Of a DNA stretch of 6,547 nucleotides, positions 5,351 through 6,547 are shown in pieces. The stretch's first letter is position 1. Each line of letters starts with the position of its first letter. Under the pieces are notes generated by a model. It did no database searches, was not told the origin of the DNA, and saw nothing but the letters and a program-made list of their open reading frames with translations. The stretch is from Thiobacillus sp. (GTDB lineage: Bacteria; Pseudomonadota; Gammaproteobacteria; Burkholderiales; Thiobacillaceae). Made by a program: the position numbers and the translations under genes. The DNA lies in NCBI GenBank assembly GCA_003510325.1, contig DONB01000275.1:13369-19915 (forward strand). The letters run 5' to 3'.

Positions 5351-6547
5351 ATGAACGCACGCGTCACGCTAGCCGGCCTGCAGATCGCCAGGCCGCTCTA
5401 CGACCTGGTGCGCAACGAAATCGCACCGGGCACGGGCATTTCAGCCGACCGCGCCTGGCAGGGTTTTGCCGGCATCGTGCGCGAGCTGACCCCCCGCAAC
5501 CGCGCCCTGCTGACACGCCGCGACGAGCTGCAGGCCCGCATCGATGCCTGGCATCTGGAGCGTCGCGGCAAGGTGCACGATGCCGCGGCCTACAAACGCT
5601 TCCTGCTCGATATCGGCTACCTGCTGCCCGAGGGCGAGGACTTCAGCATCGCCACCGATCACGTCGACGACGAAATCGCCCGCATCGCCGGCCCGCAACT
5701 GGTGGTACCGGTGAACAACGCGCGCTACGCGCTGAATGCCGCCAACGCGCGCTGGGGCAGCCTGTTCGACGCCCTGTATGGCACCGATGCCATCCCGGAC
5801 GAGGGCGACGCGGGGAAGAAGGGCGCGTTCAATCCGGTACGCGGCGCCAAGGTCATCGCCGCGGGCAAGGCCTTCCTCGACGCCGCGGCGCCGCTCGTCG
5901 AAGGCAGCTACATCGATGCCATCGCCTATTCGGTGAAATCCGGACAGCTCACCGTGACACTGTCGAGCGGCGCGCACACCGGCCTGCGCGACCCGGCCCA
6001 GTTCAAGGGCTACCAGGAGAAAACCGGAGGCATCAGTTCCATCCTGCTGGCGCACCACGGTCTGCACATCGAGATTCATTTCAACACCGACCACCCCATC
6101 CACGAACTGCATCCCACCGGCATCCGCGACATCTATCTGGAGGCGGCGCTGACCACCATCATGGACTGCGAGGATTCGGTCGCCGCGGTGGATGCCGCAG
6201 ACAAGGTCAACGTCTATCGCAACTGGCTGGGCCTGATGAAGGGTGAACTCGCCAGCAGCTTCGAGAAGGGCGGCAAGACGCTGACCCGCAATCTGAATCC
6301 GGACCGCCGCTACCTGTCGCCCGAAGGCCGCTACTTCGAAATCCCCGGCCGCAGCCTGATGCTGGTGCGCAATGTCGGCCACCTGATGACCAACCCGGCC
6401 ATCCTCTGGGGCAACGGCAAGGAAATTCCCGAGGGCATCCTGGACGCCATGGTCACCACGGCCATCGCCGTCCACGACATCAAGGGTCTGGGCGCCAACG
6501 GCATCCGCAACTCGCGCACGGGCAGCGTCTACATCGTCAAGCCCAAG
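5351..6547 (+). CDS. glcB: Malate synthase G (3'-truncated by the window)
   Basis: This is the first 399 residues of malate synthase G, which condenses glyoxylate with acetyl-CoA to give malate and CoA in the cytosol. The full enzyme is about 720 residues, so roughly the last 45% is beyond the window. Identity with E. coli GlcB is obvious along the length: GPQLVVPVNNARYALNAANA (114-133), RWGSLFDALYG (134-144), GLHIEIHF (237-244), MDCEDSVAAVDA (271-282), GRSLMLVRNVGHLM (333-346) and NSRTGSVYIVKPK (387-399, ending exactly at the window edge). Arg340 corresponds to the catalytic Arg338 of the E. coli enzyme, and the Glu-Asp of CEDS lies in the active-site region. The catalytic Asp of the C-terminal half is not covered. 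The ATG at 5351 gives an N-terminus of standard length. No strong Shine-Dalgarno precedes it, so translation may be coupled to upstream genes. Its place beside garR and hprA fits glyoxylate assimilation, as in glycolate-utilisation clusters. Confidence 0.97.
   Translation, partial: MNARVTLAGLQIARPLYDLVRNEIAPGTGISADRAWQGFAGIVRELTPRNRALLTRRDELQARIDAWHLERRGKVHDAAAYKRFLLDIGYLLPEGEDFSIATDHVDDEIARIAGPQLVVPVNNARYALNAANARWGSLFDALYGTDAIPDEGDAGKKGAFNPVRGAKVIAAGKAFLDAAAPLVEGSYIDAIAYSVKSGQLTVTLSSGAHTGLRDPAQFKGYQEKTGGISSILLAHHGLHIEIHFNTDHPIHELHPTGIRDIYLEAALTTIMDCEDSVAAVDAADKVNVYRNWLGLMKGELASSFEKGGKTLTRNLNPDRRYLSPEGRYFEIPGRSLMLVRNVGHLMTNPAILWGNGKEIPEGILDAMVTTAIAVHDIKGLGANGIRNSRTGSVYIVKPK

Noticed and set aside
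5334..5354. A six-codon mini-frame (ATG 5334 to TGA 5352-5354) overlapping the glcB start as ATGA
   Set aside because: It could couple translation into glcB, but it has no ribosome-binding site of its own and such a short frame arises easily by chance.
5441..6475. A 344-codon open frame on the - strand
   Set aside because: It is antisense to glcB, whose + strand frame matches malate synthase G along its whole length.

Overview
The window is a GC-rich stretch, most strongly so at third codon positions, read entirely on the + strand. It comes from a proteobacterium. The combination of a mannitol/chloroaromatic-type TRAP transporter, a Methylobacterium-like HprA and a malate synthase G suggests a beta- or gammaproteobacterium; the betaproteobacterial guess is an inference from protein style only. 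Six protein genes fill almost all of the DNA. The first (dctP) enters from the left edge and the last (glcB) runs off the right edge. No RNA genes, insertion sequences, CRISPR arrays or phage genes were seen, and no gap between genes exceeds about 60 bases.

Layout: (1) 1-633 is the C-terminal part of a TRAP-transporter periplasmic binding protein. It is followed by a well-formed intrinsic terminator at 651-677 that probably acts as an attenuator. (2) 694-1284 (dctQ) and 1281-3425 (dctM) encode the small and large membrane subunits, joined by an ATGA overlap. The large subunit is unusually long, 714 residues, with a Pro/Glu-rich low-complexity insert in the middle. (3) 3459-4337 encodes a tartronate semialdehyde reductase (GarR/GlxR) interrupted by an in-frame TAG at codon 251. 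The frame continues cleanly to the family's normal C-terminus at a second TAG. (4) 4378-5328 encodes an HprA-type hydroxypyruvate reductase / glycerate dehydrogenase. (5) 5351-6547 holds the first 399 codons of malate synthase G (glcB).

How the genes fit together: the three enzymes all sit around the glyoxylate node. GarR reduces tartronate semialdehyde (made from two glyoxylates by glyoxylate carboligase, not seen here) to glycerate. HprA reduces hydroxypyruvate, and often glyoxylate, with NADH. GlcB condenses glyoxylate with acetyl-CoA to malate. The TRAP system just upstream plausibly imports an organic acid that feeds this node, but its ligand cannot be read from the sequence. The points most worth a second look are the nonsense codon in garR, the acidic proline-rich insert in DctM, the attenuator between dctP and dctQ, and the non-canonical ligand-site segment of DctP.
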